A program made the translations under genes and the position numbers. Shown here one piece after another: positions 24,253 through 33,667 of a stretch of DNA of 39,293 nucleotides; within the stretch, counting starts at the first letter, position 1; each line of letters begins with the position of its first letter. The notes beneath the pieces were generated by a model. That model had not been told where the DNA came from. It saw only the letters and a program-made list of their open reading frames with translations, and searched no databases. Origin of the DNA: Lacicoccus alkaliphilus DSM 16010 (GTDB taxonomy: Bacteria; Bacillota; Bacilli; Staphylococcales; Salinicoccaceae); NCBI RefSeq assembly GCF_900142805.1, contig NZ_FRCF01000016.1:1-39293 (forward strand), given 5' to 3'.

Positions 24253-25989
24253 TTGATCAGAAGATATTTGAAGTTTGTAAGGCCATACATGTGGCTGATC
24301 TTCCTGACCATCATCATCGGTATACTTAAATTCGGCATCCCGCTTCTCATCCCGCTTTTAATCAGGTATACAATCGATGACATCATCATGCCCGAAGGCC
24401 TCGGCACGGACGAGCGCATGACGATGCTCATTCAGATCCTGCTCGTATTCGCCTTCATTTTCATCATAATAAGGCCGCCGGTCGAGTATTTCAGGCAATA
24501 TCTCGCACAGTGGACGAGCAATAAGATACTGTATGACATCCGTAAGAAATTATACGGTCATCTGCAGATGCTGAGTGCAAAATATTATTCGAACAATAAA
24601 GTGGGCGAAATCATTTCGCGTGTCATCAACGATGTTGAACAGACCAAAGATTTCATCATGACCGGTCTGATGAACATATGGCTGGACCTTGCAACGATAC
24701 TGATTGCCCTTGCAATCATGTTCAGCCTGCACGGACAGCTGACGCTCGTCGCGATGATCATATTCCCGTTCTACATCTTCGGCGTATGGTTCTTCTTCGG
24801 AAGGCTGCGCAAATTCACGCGCAGACGCTCACAGGCGCTGGCGGAAGTGCAGGGTTACCTGCATGAAAGGATCCAGGGCATCAATGTCATCAAGAGTTTC
24901 GCGGTGGAGAAGAAGGAAGCCGGACGGTTCAATGACAGGAACAGCAACTTCCTCGATAAGGCGACGACCCATGCGAAGTGGACGGCGCGCAGTTTCATGG
25001 TGGTCAACACCATCACCGATATCGGGCCGCTGCTCGTGATCGGCTTTGGTGCATACCAGGTGATCCAGGGCAACCTGACCGTCGGTACGCTCGCGGCATT
25101 CATCGCCTACCTCGATCTGCTGTACGGGCCGCTGCGCCGGCTCGTATCATCATCGACGGCACTGACACAGAGCATCGCATCGATGGACCGTGTGTTCCAG
25201 CTGTTCGATGAGAAGTATGATGTGACGGATAAGAAGGATGCCGCAGAACTGGAAGGGACAGATGGAAACATCAGACTCAATAATGCCGGTTTCAGATATA
25301 CCGCGGAAGGCAGGCAGGTCCTGAACAATCTGAACCTTGACATCAACAGTGGTGAGACCGTCGCCTTCGTCGGCATGAGCGGCGGCGGCAAGTCGACCCT
25401 CGTGAACCTCATACCAAGGTTCTATGACGTCACCGAAGGCAGCATCACCCTGGATGGTACGGACATCAGGGACTTCACGGTGTCATCCTTAAGGAACCAG
25501 ATCGGCATCGTCATGCAGGAGAACATCCTCTTCTCGGAAACGGTCAGGGAGAACATCCTCCTTGCCCGGCCAAATGCAACGGATGAAGAAGTCGTCGAAG
25601 CGGCGAAACATGCCAACGCACATGATTTCATCATGATGCTTGAAGACGGTTATGACACCCAGGTCGGTGAACGCGGCGTCAAACTGTCGGGCGGTCAGAA
25701 ACAGCGTATCGCGATTGCCAGGGTATTCCTTAAAAATCCGCCGATCCTGATACTGGATGAGGCGACCAGTGCACTCGACCTGGAAAGTGAAAGCATCATC
25801 CAGGATACGCTGCTGAAGTTATCCGCCGAACGTACCACCGTCATCGTCGCCCACAGGTTATCGACAGTGACACATGCAGATAAGATCCATGTGATCAGTG
25901 ACGGAGTGGTGGTTGAATCCGGTACGCATACAGAGCTGATGCGCAGGCAGGGTGAGTACTACGATCTTTACAGCATTCAGAATTTATAA
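24253..25989 (+). CDS. Multidrug ABC exporter, Sav1866 homologue
   Basis: This is a 578-residue half-transporter, the same length as S. aureus Sav1866, with long identical stretches such as [19 protein letters not shown] and [14 protein letters not shown]. Six membrane helices (residues about 1-320) precede the nucleotide-binding domain, with Walker [11 protein letters not shown]-loop QENILFS, signature LSGGQKQ, Walker B ILILDEA and the switch His in VAHRLS. It works as a homodimer exporting hydrophobic compounds, possibly drugs or lipids. TTG at 24253, 6 bases after AAGGAGGG, gives [12 protein letters not shown], which matches the Sav1866 start. It sits directly behind a strong terminator. 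The next gene, for a DNA glycosylase, follows within 11 bp. Confidence 0.96.
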   Translation: MIRRYLKFVRPYMWLIFLTIIIGILKFGIPLLIPLLIRYTIDDIIMPEGLGTDERMTMLIQILLVFAFIFIIIRPPVEYFRQYLAQWTSNKILYDIRKKLYGHLQMLSAKYYSNNKVGEIISRVINDVEQTKDFIMTGLMNIWLDLATILIALAIMFSLHGQLTLVAMIIFPFYIFGVWFFFGRLRKFTRRRSQALAEVQGYLHERIQGINVIKSFAVEKKEAGRFNDRNSNFLDKATTHAKWTARSFMVVNTITDIGPLLVIGFGAYQVIQGNLTVGTLAAFIAYLDLLYGPLRRLVSSSTALTQSIASMDRVFQLFDEKYDVTDKKDAAELEGTDGNIRLNNAGFRYTAEGRQVLNNLNLDINSGETVAFVGMSGGGKSTLVNLIPRFYDVTEGSITLDGTDIRDFTVSSLRNQIGIVMQENILFSETVRENILLARPNATDEEVVEAAKHANAHDFIMMLEDGYDTQVGERGVKLSGGQKQRIAIARVFLKNPPILILDEATSALDLESESIIQDTLLKLSAERTTVIVAHRLSTVTHADKIHVISDGVVVESGTHTELMRRQGEYYDLYSIQNL

Positions 25990-26000
25990 GGTGATATATT

Positions 26001-26624
26001 ATGGAAGATAAATTTCAGTCCGACGTGGATATCGGATTTTTAAAAAAGGAGACGCTGCATGCGGCAAAACAACTGCTGGGCCTTGAAGTCGTGACGCGGG
26101 TCGGGGGTGAAGTGACCAGCGGTTACATCACCGAAGTGGAAGCCTACCTCGGCGTCGGGGATAAAGCCGCCCATACATTCGGCGGCAGGAGGAACAGGAA
26201 AAATGAAATGATGTACCGGCCGTACGGCCATGTATATGTTTATACCATGCACGGGCACCACTGCATGAACTTCCTCACCAGGGGGAATGAGCCGGAAGGG
26301 GTTTTAATCCGTGCAGTCGAACCCCGTCTGGGCATCGATGTGATGAAGGAGCGGCGCGGCCGTGAAATCAATCTTACCGACGGGCCCGGAAAACTCACAC
26401 AGTCGCTCGGCATTACACGGAGCGCACATAACGGCATGATGCTGAACAACGAGGTCCTGATCCTGAGGCACGGCAGAGCGCCTGGAAATATTCTGGCGAC
26501 GCCTAGGATCGGCATCGATAATAAGGAAGAAGCCGCGGACTACCTGTACAGGTTCATCGTCGAAGGCAATCCGCACATCAGCAGGTTCAAAGGCAGGGCT
26601 GCTGAAAATCATGGCTGGAAGTGA
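26001..26624 (+). CDS. mpg: DNA-3-methyladenine glycosylase (AAG/MPG type)
   Basis: This is a 207-residue base-excision repair enzyme. The catalytic Glu47 is in ITEVEAYLGVGDKAAHTFGG, and MYRPYGHVYVYTMHGHHCMN carries the Tyr and His that contact the flipped-out base and DNA backbone. It matches the AAG superfamily found in Bacillales. The AAGGTGAT ribosome site lies about 7 bases before the ATG. It is only 11 bp after the Sav1866 gene, so the two are probably cotranscribed, and both end at the terminator at 26629. Confidence 0.94.
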   Translation: MEDKFQSDVDIGFLKKETLHAAKQLLGLEVVTRVGGEVTSGYITEVEAYLGVGDKAAHTFGGRRNRKNEMMYRPYGHVYVYTMHGHHCMNFLTRGNEPEGVLIRAVEPRLGIDVMKERRGREINLTDGPGKLTQSLGITRSAHNGMMLNNEVLILRHGRAPGNILATPRIGIDNKEEAADYLYRFIVEGNPHISRFKGRAAENHGWK

Positions 26625-26628
26625 TGGA

Positions 26629-26667
26629 AGAGCTGAAACCTCTAAGGAGGTTTCAGCTCTTTTTTTA
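26629..26667 (+). terminator. Terminator after mpg
   Basis: AGAGCTGAAACCTC (26629-26642) and GAGGTTTCAGCTCT (26647-26660) make a perfect 14-bp stem with loop TAAG, followed by seven T residues. The stop codon of the convergent gltC gene lies in the T-run. Confidence 0.95.
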
Positions 26668-27546
26668 ATGCATCATCCTGTTTGCGAAGGCGGTGAATTC
26701 ATTTTTCAGCCGGTTGTATAATTCATCGACAAAAATCTTGTCATTGGTGGAAAGGATGCTTGCATAGAGAGGCTGCCTGACATTCAGGTGTTCGAGGGTG
26801 TGGATGGTGAAGTTGGGATAGTAATGTTTCAGGATCCTGCACTCCTCATGAGTGAGTATTGCAATATAAGGATGATGGATCAGAAGGTGCTGTATGATGG
26901 CGATATCATTCATGTTCAGGAGCGTGGCATTCCTGAACTGGCTTTTCATATCCAGCACGGGATCCATTGTCAGCATGGTGAAATCCTCCAGTTCATTCAT
27001 GGAGGCTTTCACCGGCAGGTTGACCTTACCGCCCCCGCGGAATATATAATAGTAGCTTTGATCAAACAGCAATGCGCTTTTGATGTTCCTGCTTTGGAAC
27101 CTTTGCGTCGAAATCGCGATGTCGAGCGATTTTCCGTTCAGTTTCTCTTCTATGGTATTTTCGTCAAGGGACTCAATATTGAAATCAACATCGGTATGTT
27201 TTTTCAGTACGTCTTGAAAAGTATGCAGGATTTTCGAGGTCATGTCGGATTTGGTGATATGGATGTTCATGGATTGAGTGCTCTTCAATCTGTTCTCGGT
27301 GATCTTTGCCTTCGTCCTGTCCACGATCTCAAGTATTTTCACTGCATCTTCATAAAAATCCCTGCCGTCCTCAGTAAGTATGATATTTCTGCCTTCCCGT
27401 CTGAACAGCCGGATGCCAAGGTCGCTTTCAAGCAGGCTGATCTGTCTGGAAAGGGCGGACTGGGCGACGTTGAGCACAGCTGAAGCTTCCGTCATATGCT
27501 GAAGCCGGGCCGTTTCAGTAAAATATATCAACTGTCTGATTTCCAT
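26665..27546 (-). CDS. gltC: LysR-family transcriptional regulator GltC
   Basis: This is a 293-residue LysR-type regulator. The N-terminal winged helix-turn-helix (EIRQLIYFTETARLQHMTEA, then VAQSALSRQISLLESDLG) is very close to GltC of Bacillus, and residues 90-293 form the effector domain. GltC activates the glutamate synthase genes and is divergent from gltB here as in B. subtilis, which is the main reason for the name. In B. subtilis the activity depends on 2-oxoglutarate and glutamate dehydrogenase. The ATG at 27546 has only a weak ribosome site (AGAGATAGG in the reverse sense). The shared operator is at 27571-27594. Confidence 0.88.
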   Translation of the reverse strand: MEIRQLIYFTETARLQHMTEASAVLNVAQSALSRQISLLESDLGIRLFRREGRNIILTEDGRDFYEDAVKILEIVDRTKAKITENRLKSTQSMNIHITKSDMTSKILHTFQDVLKKHTDVDFNIESLDENTIEEKLNGKSLDIAISTQRFQSRNIKSALLFDQSYYYIFRGGGKVNLPVKASMNELEDFTMLTMDPVLDMKSQFRNATLLNMNDIAIIQHLLIHHPYIAILTHEECRILKHYYPNFTIHTLEHLNVRQPLYASILSTNDKIFVDELYNRLKNEFTAFANRMMH

Positions 27547-27570
27547 AAATCCACAACCTATCTCTTTTTG

Positions 27571-27624
27571 ATATCAATATTATATCATTGATATATTGAT
27601 TGTATAGAATAATATATGGATAAT
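27571..27624 (+). promoter_or_regulatory. gltC/gltB operator and gltB promoter
   Basis: A perfect inverted repeat, ATATCAAT (27571-27578) and ATTGATAT (27587-27594), separated by 8 bp, lies immediately upstream of the gltB promoter TTGATT (27596-27601), with a 17-bp spacer, and GATAAT (27619-27624). Its size (24 bp) and place suit LysR-type activators, which bind next to the -35 element. Binding there would also cover the start region of the divergent gltC gene. The promoter is strong evidence; the operator is inference. Confidence 0.65.
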
Positions 27625-27663
27625 ATTAACTTATAGAAATATTCTGAAGTAGAGGTGACTCGA

Positions 27664-30600
27664 ATGAGCTTATTCCAGAAAGTGAAAAAGCACGGCCTGT
27701 ACGATGCCGCAAATGAACATGACGCATGCGGCATCGGATTTTATGCAAATATGGACAACCAAAGATCGCACGATATCGTGCTGAAATCACTAGAAATGCT
27801 GGTCAGACTGGACCACAGGGGCGGCATCGGATCTGACGGCATGACAGGGGACGGGGCCGGAATCATGACGGAGATCCCGCATGATCTGCTGAAAGAGGCG
27901 TACCCGGGCATCCCGGACTTCAGCCGTTACTCGGTGGGGATGTATATGCTCGATCACGGGGCATCTTCTGATGAATTCAAGGAGACCGTGCGCGACACCC
28001 TTGCGGGGGAGGGCCATCAGCTGATCGCCTTCCGCGATGTGCCGGTGGATGAAACGGTGGTCGCGGATATCGTCTTGGAGGACCTGCCACAGTTCATCCA
28101 GGTGATCACAGACTGCCACGAACCGCTCGATTTATATTATTTAAGGAAGATGATTGAACAGAACTTGAATGAAAGGCTGGTCGAACACTACGTCTCTTCG
28201 TTCTCGAATGAAACGATCGTGTATAAAGGCTGGCTCCGTGCAGAACAGATCAAAACGTTCTATGTGGATCTGAGCGACCCCAAATACGTTTCTAAATTCG
28301 GTTCGGTCCACTCAAGGTTCAGCACCAACACCTTCCCGAGCTGGGCACGTGCGCATCCGAACAGATTGCTGATGCATAACGGTGAAATCAATACGATCAA
28401 AGGGAATGCCAATTGGATGCGTGCACGCACCAGACAGTGGCTGAGGGACGTCTACGGTGAAAAAGGCGATAAGATAACGGGAATCATCGATGAGAGCGGC
28501 AGCGATTCCGCGATGGTCGACAACGTGCTTGAGTTTTTGAGCCTGGTCATGCCTCCCGAGGAAGCTGCGATGATCATGATACCGGAACCGTGGAAATACC
28601 AGGATTTCAGCAATCCCGAAGTGAGGGACTTCTACGAATTCTACAGCTACATCATGGAGCCGTGGGACGGCCCGACGATGATCAGCTTCTGTGACAACCA
28701 TAGGATCGGGGCGCTCACCGACCGTAATGGCCTGAGACCCGGCAGGTATTATGTCACCGATGAAAATGAAATCATATATTCTTCCGAAGTCGGTGTCATC
28801 GATGTCGATGAGGATCATATCATATACAAAGGTCAGTTGAGTCCGGGCAAACTTCTGCTGGTGGATTTCGATTCTTCGAGGATCATTGAAAATGATGAGC
28901 TGAAAGGCGCCATCGCATCCAGGAGGCCTTACGGCAAGTGGCTGAACGGCGCACGGTCGGAAGATGCTGACACTCCTCTGTTCAAAAGGGAGGCTCTTGA
29001 AAAAGAGCAGCTGAAGACCCTCTTGATCAGGTTTGGCTACACGAAAGAGGATATAGAGAAATACATGATGCCGCTCAGCCGTGAAGTCAAAGATCCGATC
29101 GGGGCGATGGGCTTCGATATGCCGCTCGCATTTTTATCGGACAAGCCGAAATTACTGTTCGACTACTTCAAGCAGCACTTTGCACAGGTGACGAACCCGC
29201 CGCTTGATTCGTACAGGGAAAAAGTGGTGACGAGTGAGATTGCATATCTCGGCGGGGAGGGGCATCTGCTCCGCCCGGGCACGGACGTCCTGAAAAGGGT
29301 CCAGCTTGCATCGCCGGTGATTGATAACAGTGTTTATGAGCGGCCGGATGTCAAGGCGCTCGGCATCAAGAAAATCGACATCACGTATAATGGTTCCCTT
29401 GAAAAGGCGCTCGACAACCTGATGGAAGAAGCGGTGATGGTGGCGGATGACTACGGCATCATCGTACTCACCGATGAATCGATACTGGAAGACGACGGAC
29501 TTTACGTCATGCCGTCGCTGCTTGTCACGAGTGCCGTACATCAGGCTCTGATCAAAGCGGACAAGAGGGTGAAGACGAGCATAGTGATCAAGGCGGCCGA
29601 AGTGCGGGAAGTGCATCATGTGGCATCACTCGTCGGTTTCGGTGCCAATGCCGTCGAGCCGTACGTTGCTCATGAGACGATGTACCAGTCCGAAGACGGC
29701 CCGGAAGCGGTCGATCAATACAACAAGGGACTCACTGCCGGCCTGATCAAAGTCATGGCCAAGATGGGGATTTCCACTGTACAGAGCTATCACGGCGCCC
29801 AGGTCTTTGAAGCCGTCGGCTTATCCGGAAATGTGATGGAGAAGTACTTCGGGAATGCCGCTTCCAAAATCGGCGGCTTATCCATAGAGGATATTGACAG
29901 GAATAATAAGGATATGCAGGACGGGAACATGGAATACCTTGAATCCGGAAGCAGATTCCAGTGGAGGCAGCAGGGGGAGCATCATGTCATCAACCCCACG
30001 TCCATCAGGTTGCTGAGGGAAGCCTGCATGACCGGTGACCGTGAAAAATATGACGAATATAAAAATTATATGGATGAAGGCCACCATTCGAGCATCAGGC
30101 ATTTATTGAAATTCAAAAATAAGAAGCCGATCCCGCTCGAGAGGGTGGAACCTGCGGAAAATATAGTGAAGCGTTTCAAAACCGGGGCGATGAGCTACGG
30201 CTCTTTGTCGGAAGAGGCGCATGAGACGCTTGCGGAGGCGATGAACAGTCTCGGGGGCAGATCGAACAGCGGCGAGGGAGGGGAGAATCCCCGACGCTTT
30301 GAAGTGGATGAAGATGGGAGAAATTACAACAGTGCGATCAAACAGGTGGCATCCGGACGCTTCGGGGTGAACAGTGAATACTTGAACAGTGCGGAGGAAA
30401 TACAGATTAAAGTGGCCCAGGGCGCAAAGCCGGGCGAAGGCGGACAGCTGCCTGGTGAAAAAGTGTATCCATGGATTGCGGAAACAAGGAACTCGACTCC
30501 GGGAGTCGGGCTGATTTCACCGCCGCCGCATCATGACATTTACAGTATTGAAGATTTGGCCCAGCTGATACATGATTTGAAGAATGCCAACAGGAAAGCG

Positions 30601-32130
30601 GATATTTCTGTGAAGCTTGTGGCAAAAGACGGTGTCGGCACGATTGCAGCAGGTGTAGCGAAAGCGTACGCCGACAAGATAGTCATCAGCGGCTATGATG
30701 GTGGGACCGGGGCTTCGCCGCTGACAAGCATCCAGCATACCGGGCTGCCGTGGGAGCTTGGTCTTGCCGAGGCACACCAGACGCTGATGCTGAACGGCCT
30801 GCGTTCCAGGGTGACGCTTGAAACGGATGGTAAATTGATGACGGGCCGGGATGTTGCAATGGCCGCTGCACTCGGTGCAGAAGAGTATGGCTTTGCCACG
30901 GCACCGCTTGTCGTGATGGGATGCATCATGATGAGGGTATGTCATAAAGATACATGTCCCGTCGGCATCGCCACCCAGAACGGGGAGCTGCGCAAGCTGT
31001 TCAAAGGCAGGGCGGATCATGTCGTCAACTTCATGAATTTCATCGCCGAAGATATCCGGGAAATCCTGAGCGAACTCGGTCTCCGTACGATGGATGAACT
31101 GGTCGGTGCTGTGGAACTTCTGGAGGTGGACAACACCAAAGTGAGCAGTCACCGTATGAGCGAGCTCGATTTGCAGCCGCTTCTCACACGCATGGAAGGG
31201 GACAGAGTGAAAAAAATCAGCCAGGCGCATCCATTCGAATATTCGCTGGATGAATTGGCGATCCTCCCGGAATTCGCCGACAAGCTGAATGCCGGAGCCC
31301 CGTTCGAAGCGGCGTATCATGCGACGAACCGGAACAGGGATATCGGCACAAGACTCGGCAGTGAAGTCACTGCGATGTTTGGGAAGGATCATTTCAAGCA
31401 CGATCATTATACAGTGAACACCGACGGGCACGGGGGACAGAGCTACGGCGCATTCATACCGCAGGGCCTCACGCTGCATCATACCGGTGATTTGAATGAT
31501 TATGTAGGAAAAGGTCTGTCCGGAGGCAGGATCACCGTGACTGCACCGAATGTGAACCGCAGTCATGAAATCATCGTCGGTAATGTGTGCCTGTACGGTG
31601 CGACCGGCGGCCAGATGTTCGTAAATGGCAGGGCGGGCGAACGCTTTGCTGTCAGGAACAGTGGTGCGGAAGTCGTTGTTGAAGGCATCGGCGACCACGG
31701 GTTGGAATACATGACCGGCGGCCGGGTGGTGATCCTCGGTTCGGTCGGTAAAAACTTTGCGGCCGGCATGAGCGGCGGCATCGCCTATATCATCAATAAT
31801 CAAACGATCCGTGAAAATATGGTCGGTATGAACAGTGAAACAATAGAAGTGGGTCATGTGACCGACGAAGAGGAAATGGCCAAAGTGAAGCACCTTTTAT
31901 TTGCACATGAGTACTTCACGCACAGCCGAAAAGCGAATATGGCACTGGCTCAGCTCGAAGCAGGCACACTTGAAATCATTAAAGTGATACCTGTCGAATA
32001 TAAAGAGATGCAGCAAAAAATACAGTACGGCCTTTCCCTGAAACATTCGAAAGAGGAAGCGGAACTGGACGCATTTTACGGCAGAACCGTGATCGATACG
32101 GACGACAGGGAAAAGATGAACATTCATTAA
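27664..32130 (+). CDS. gltB: Glutamate synthase large subunit
   Basis: This is a 1488-residue enzyme that transfers the amide group of glutamine to 2-oxoglutarate, making two glutamates. The amidotransferase domain opens after a 21-residue propeptide with the nucleophile Cys22 in DACGIGFYANM. The FMN-binding synthase domain holds GEGGQLPGEKVYPWIAE and KLVAKDGVGTIAAGVAKA, the [3Fe-4S] cysteines are C1087, C1093 and C1098, and the C-terminal beta-helix (GXXG repeats such as GGRITVTAPN and GGRVVILG) is complete. ATG at 27664 follows AGAGGTGA; the GTG at 27655 is within the ribosome site. Expression should follow nitrogen status through GltC. gltD follows 16 bp later. Confidence 0.97.
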   Translation: MSLFQKVKKHGLYDAANEHDACGIGFYANMDNQRSHDIVLKSLEMLVRLDHRGGIGSDGMTGDGAGIMTEIPHDLLKEAYPGIPDFSRYSVGMYMLDHGASSDEFKETVRDTLAGEGHQLIAFRDVPVDETVVADIVLEDLPQFIQVITDCHEPLDLYYLRKMIEQNLNERLVEHYVSSFSNETIVYKGWLRAEQIKTFYVDLSDPKYVSKFGSVHSRFSTNTFPSWARAHPNRLLMHNGEINTIKGNANWMRARTRQWLRDVYGEKGDKITGIIDESGSDSAMVDNVLEFLSLVMPPEEAAMIMIPEPWKYQDFSNPEVRDFYEFYSYIMEPWDGPTMISFCDNHRIGALTDRNGLRPGRYYVTDENEIIYSSEVGVIDVDEDHIIYKGQLSPGKLLLVDFDSSRIIENDELKGAIASRRPYGKWLNGARSEDADTPLFKREALEKEQLKTLLIRFGYTKEDIEKYMMPLSREVKDPIGAMGFDMPLAFLSDKPKLLFDYFKQHFAQVTNPPLDSYREKVVTSEIAYLGGEGHLLRPGTDVLKRVQLASPVIDNSVYERPDVKALGIKKIDITYNGSLEKALDNLMEEAVMVADDYGIIVLTDESILEDDGLYVMPSLLVTSAVHQALIKADKRVKTSIVIKAAEVREVHHVASLVGFGANAVEPYVAHETMYQSEDGPEAVDQYNKGLTAGLIKVMAKMGISTVQSYHGAQVFEAVGLSGNVMEKYFGNAASKIGGLSIEDIDRNNKDMQDGNMEYLESGSRFQWRQQGEHHVINPTSIRLLREACMTGDREKYDEYKNYMDEGHHSSIRHLLKFKNKKPIPLERVEPAENIVKRFKTGAMSYGSLSEEAHETLAEAMNSLGGRSNSGEGGENPRRFEVDEDGRNYNSAIKQVASGRFGVNSEYLNSAEEIQIKVAQGAKPGEGGQLPGEKVYPWIAETRNSTPGVGLISPPPHHDIYSIEDLAQLIHDLKNANRKADISVKLVAKDGVGTIAAGVAKAYADKIVISGYDGGTGASPLTSIQHTGLPWELGLAEAHQTLMLNGLRSRVTLETDGKLMTGRDVAMAAALGAEEYGFATAPLVVMGCIMMRVCHKDTCPVGIATQNGELRKLFKGRADHVVNFMNFIAEDIREILSELGLRTMDELVGAVELLEVDNTKVSSHRMSELDLQPLLTRMEGDRVKKISQAHPFEYSLDELAILPEFADKLNAGAPFEAAYHATNRNRDIGTRLGSEVTAMFGKDHFKHDHYTVNTDGHGGQSYGAFIPQGLTLHHTGDLNDYVGKGLSGGRITVTAPNVNRSHEIIVGNVCLYGATGGQMFVNGRAGERFAVRNSGAEVVVEGIGDHGLEYMTGGRVVILGSVGKNFAAGMSGGIAYIINNQTIRENMVGMNSETIEVGHVTDEEEMAKVKHLLFAHEYFTHSRKANMALAQLEAGTLEIIKVIPVEYKEMQQKIQYGLSLKHSKEEAELDAFYGRTVIDTDDREKMNIH

Positions 32131-32145
32131 GGAAGGGGAGAGCAT

Positions 32146-33612
32146 ATGGGTGAATTCAAGGGATTTTTAAAATATACACGAAAAAGCCAGAGTGAAGATG
32201 ATTTGAAGGAAAGAATCCATAACTATGACGCCTATCAGCACAGGTTCTGCAACGATGATGCGAGCGAGCAGGGCGCAAGGTGCATGGATTGCGGCACCCC
32301 TTTCTGCCAGACGGGTTCAAGTGTCGGGAAAGAGACGGTCGGCTGCCCGATCGGCAACTATATACCGGAGTGGAATGATCTCGTCTACAAAGGGGATTTC
32401 AAAGAAGCGTTCAAAAGACTGTCGGAGACGAACAACTTCCCCGAATTTACGGGGACGGTCTGTCCCGCCCCATGCGAATCCTCATGTGTATTATCGATCA
32501 ACGGGGACCCTGTGGCGATTAAAGGGATCGAACGCACAATCATTGATGAAGCATATGAAGAGGGCTGGGTGGAGCCGAGGGTTCCAAAGCACAGGCTGAA
32601 TACAAGGATAGCCGTCATCGGAAGCGGGCCTGCAGGACTGACTGCGGCAGATGAGCTGAATGCCTGGGGGCATGAGGTCGATGTGTTCGAACGTGATGTG
32701 AGGCCGGGCGGCCTGCTCATGTATGGCATACCGAACATGAAGCTCGATAAAGCGCTCGTTGAACGGAGAATTTGTCTGATGGAGGAAGCGGGCATCACCT
32801 TCAAATGCGGCATTGATGTCGGGAAAGAAATCGGTTTTGACGAACTTGATGACGAATATGATGCGGTCATCGTTGCGACAGGTGCGAGGAAGCAGCGCGA
32901 CCTGAAGCTTGAGGGGCGTCAGTCCAAAGATATCAGGCTGGCAATGGATTATCTGACGGAGCAGACTCAATATCAGCTCGGGGAACTGGATGAGACGACA
33001 ATTTCAGCCGAGGATAAGCATGTTGTCGTCATCGGCGGCGGTGATACAGGCGCCGACTGTGTGGCCATGGCCCTCCGGGAAGGATGCAAGTCGATTTTCC
33101 AGCTGAATAAATATGATCGTCTGCCTGATGAAATCGAAGGGAACCCGTCATGGCCGCTTGAGAAAAAGACATTCAAGCTCGATTATGCCCATGCCGAGTA
33201 TCAGGAGAAGTTCGGCATCGAGCCAAGGGCATACGGCGTCCAGACCATGGGCTACGATGTGGATATGTTCGGCGATCTGAAAGGTCTGAAGACGCAGGTG
33301 CTGCATCAGGGACCGTTGTCGCATATGACGATGGAAGATCAGGAAAGGTACTTCAAAGCGGATCTGGTCCTTTTATCGATCGGCTTTGAAGGAGTCGAAA
33401 GTGCTCTGCCGAAAGCGTTCGGCCTCCGTATGGAAAACAACCGGATTGCTGCCGACGAAGAGACTTACAGGACGAACCGTGAAAATGTCTTTGCTGCAGG
33501 TGATGCAAGACGTGGTCAGAGCCTGGTCGTCTGGGCGATCAAAGAGGGCAGGGGTGTTGCGAAAGCCGCACACAGGCATGCCGTTAAAAATGTGTTCCAT
33601 AGTAATTCCTGA
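32146..33612 (+). CDS. gltD: Glutamate synthase small subunit
   Basis: This is a 488-residue NADPH- and FAD-dependent subunit that feeds electrons to GltB. The N-terminal ferredoxin-like domain has cysteines at 46, 49, 54 and 67 and again at 106, 110 and 114 for [4Fe-4S] clusters. The FAD motif GSGPAG is at 159-164, a second dinucleotide site is in VVIGGGDTGADCV (about 289-301), and FAAGDARRGQSLVVWAI is the C-terminal FAD contact. The gene is cotranscribed with gltB, which ends 16 bp before it. A 16-bp perfect hairpin lies downstream at 33621-33656. Confidence 0.97.
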   Translation: MGEFKGFLKYTRKSQSEDDLKERIHNYDAYQHRFCNDDASEQGARCMDCGTPFCQTGSSVGKETVGCPIGNYIPEWNDLVYKGDFKEAFKRLSETNNFPEFTGTVCPAPCESSCVLSINGDPVAIKGIERTIIDEAYEEGWVEPRVPKHRLNTRIAVIGSGPAGLTAADELNAWGHEVDVFERDVRPGGLLMYGIPNMKLDKALVERRICLMEEAGITFKCGIDVGKEIGFDELDDEYDAVIVATGARKQRDLKLEGRQSKDIRLAMDYLTEQTQYQLGELDETTISAEDKHVVVIGGGDTGADCVAMALREGCKSIFQLNKYDRLPDEIEGNPSWPLEKKTFKLDYAHAEYQEKFGIEPRAYGVQTMGYDVDMFGDLKGLKTQVLHQGPLSHMTMEDQERYFKADLVLLSIGFEGVESALPKAFGLRMENNRIAADEETYRTNRENVFAAGDARRGQSLVVWAIKEGRGVAKAAHRHAVKNVFHSNS

Positions 33613-33620
33613 TATAAATG

Positions 33621-33656
33621 AAGCACCCCCGGGAGGAATGCCTCCCGGGGGTGCTT
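33621..33656. terminator. Strong hairpin between convergent gltD and the FUSC gene
   Basis: AAGCACCCCCGGGAGG (33621-33636) and CCTCCCGGGGGTGCTT (33641-33656) form a perfect 16-bp GC-rich stem with loop AATG. Neither side has a good T-run (only CATTTATAT on the minus side), so termination may rely on the stem alone or on another mechanism. Confidence 0.6.
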
Positions 33657-33667
33657 GCCGTCGACTG

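Noticed and set aside
27664-32130. Long opposite-strand reading frames inside gltB
   Set aside because: They are shadows produced by biased codon use of the real gene; none has a ribosome site or recognisable domain.
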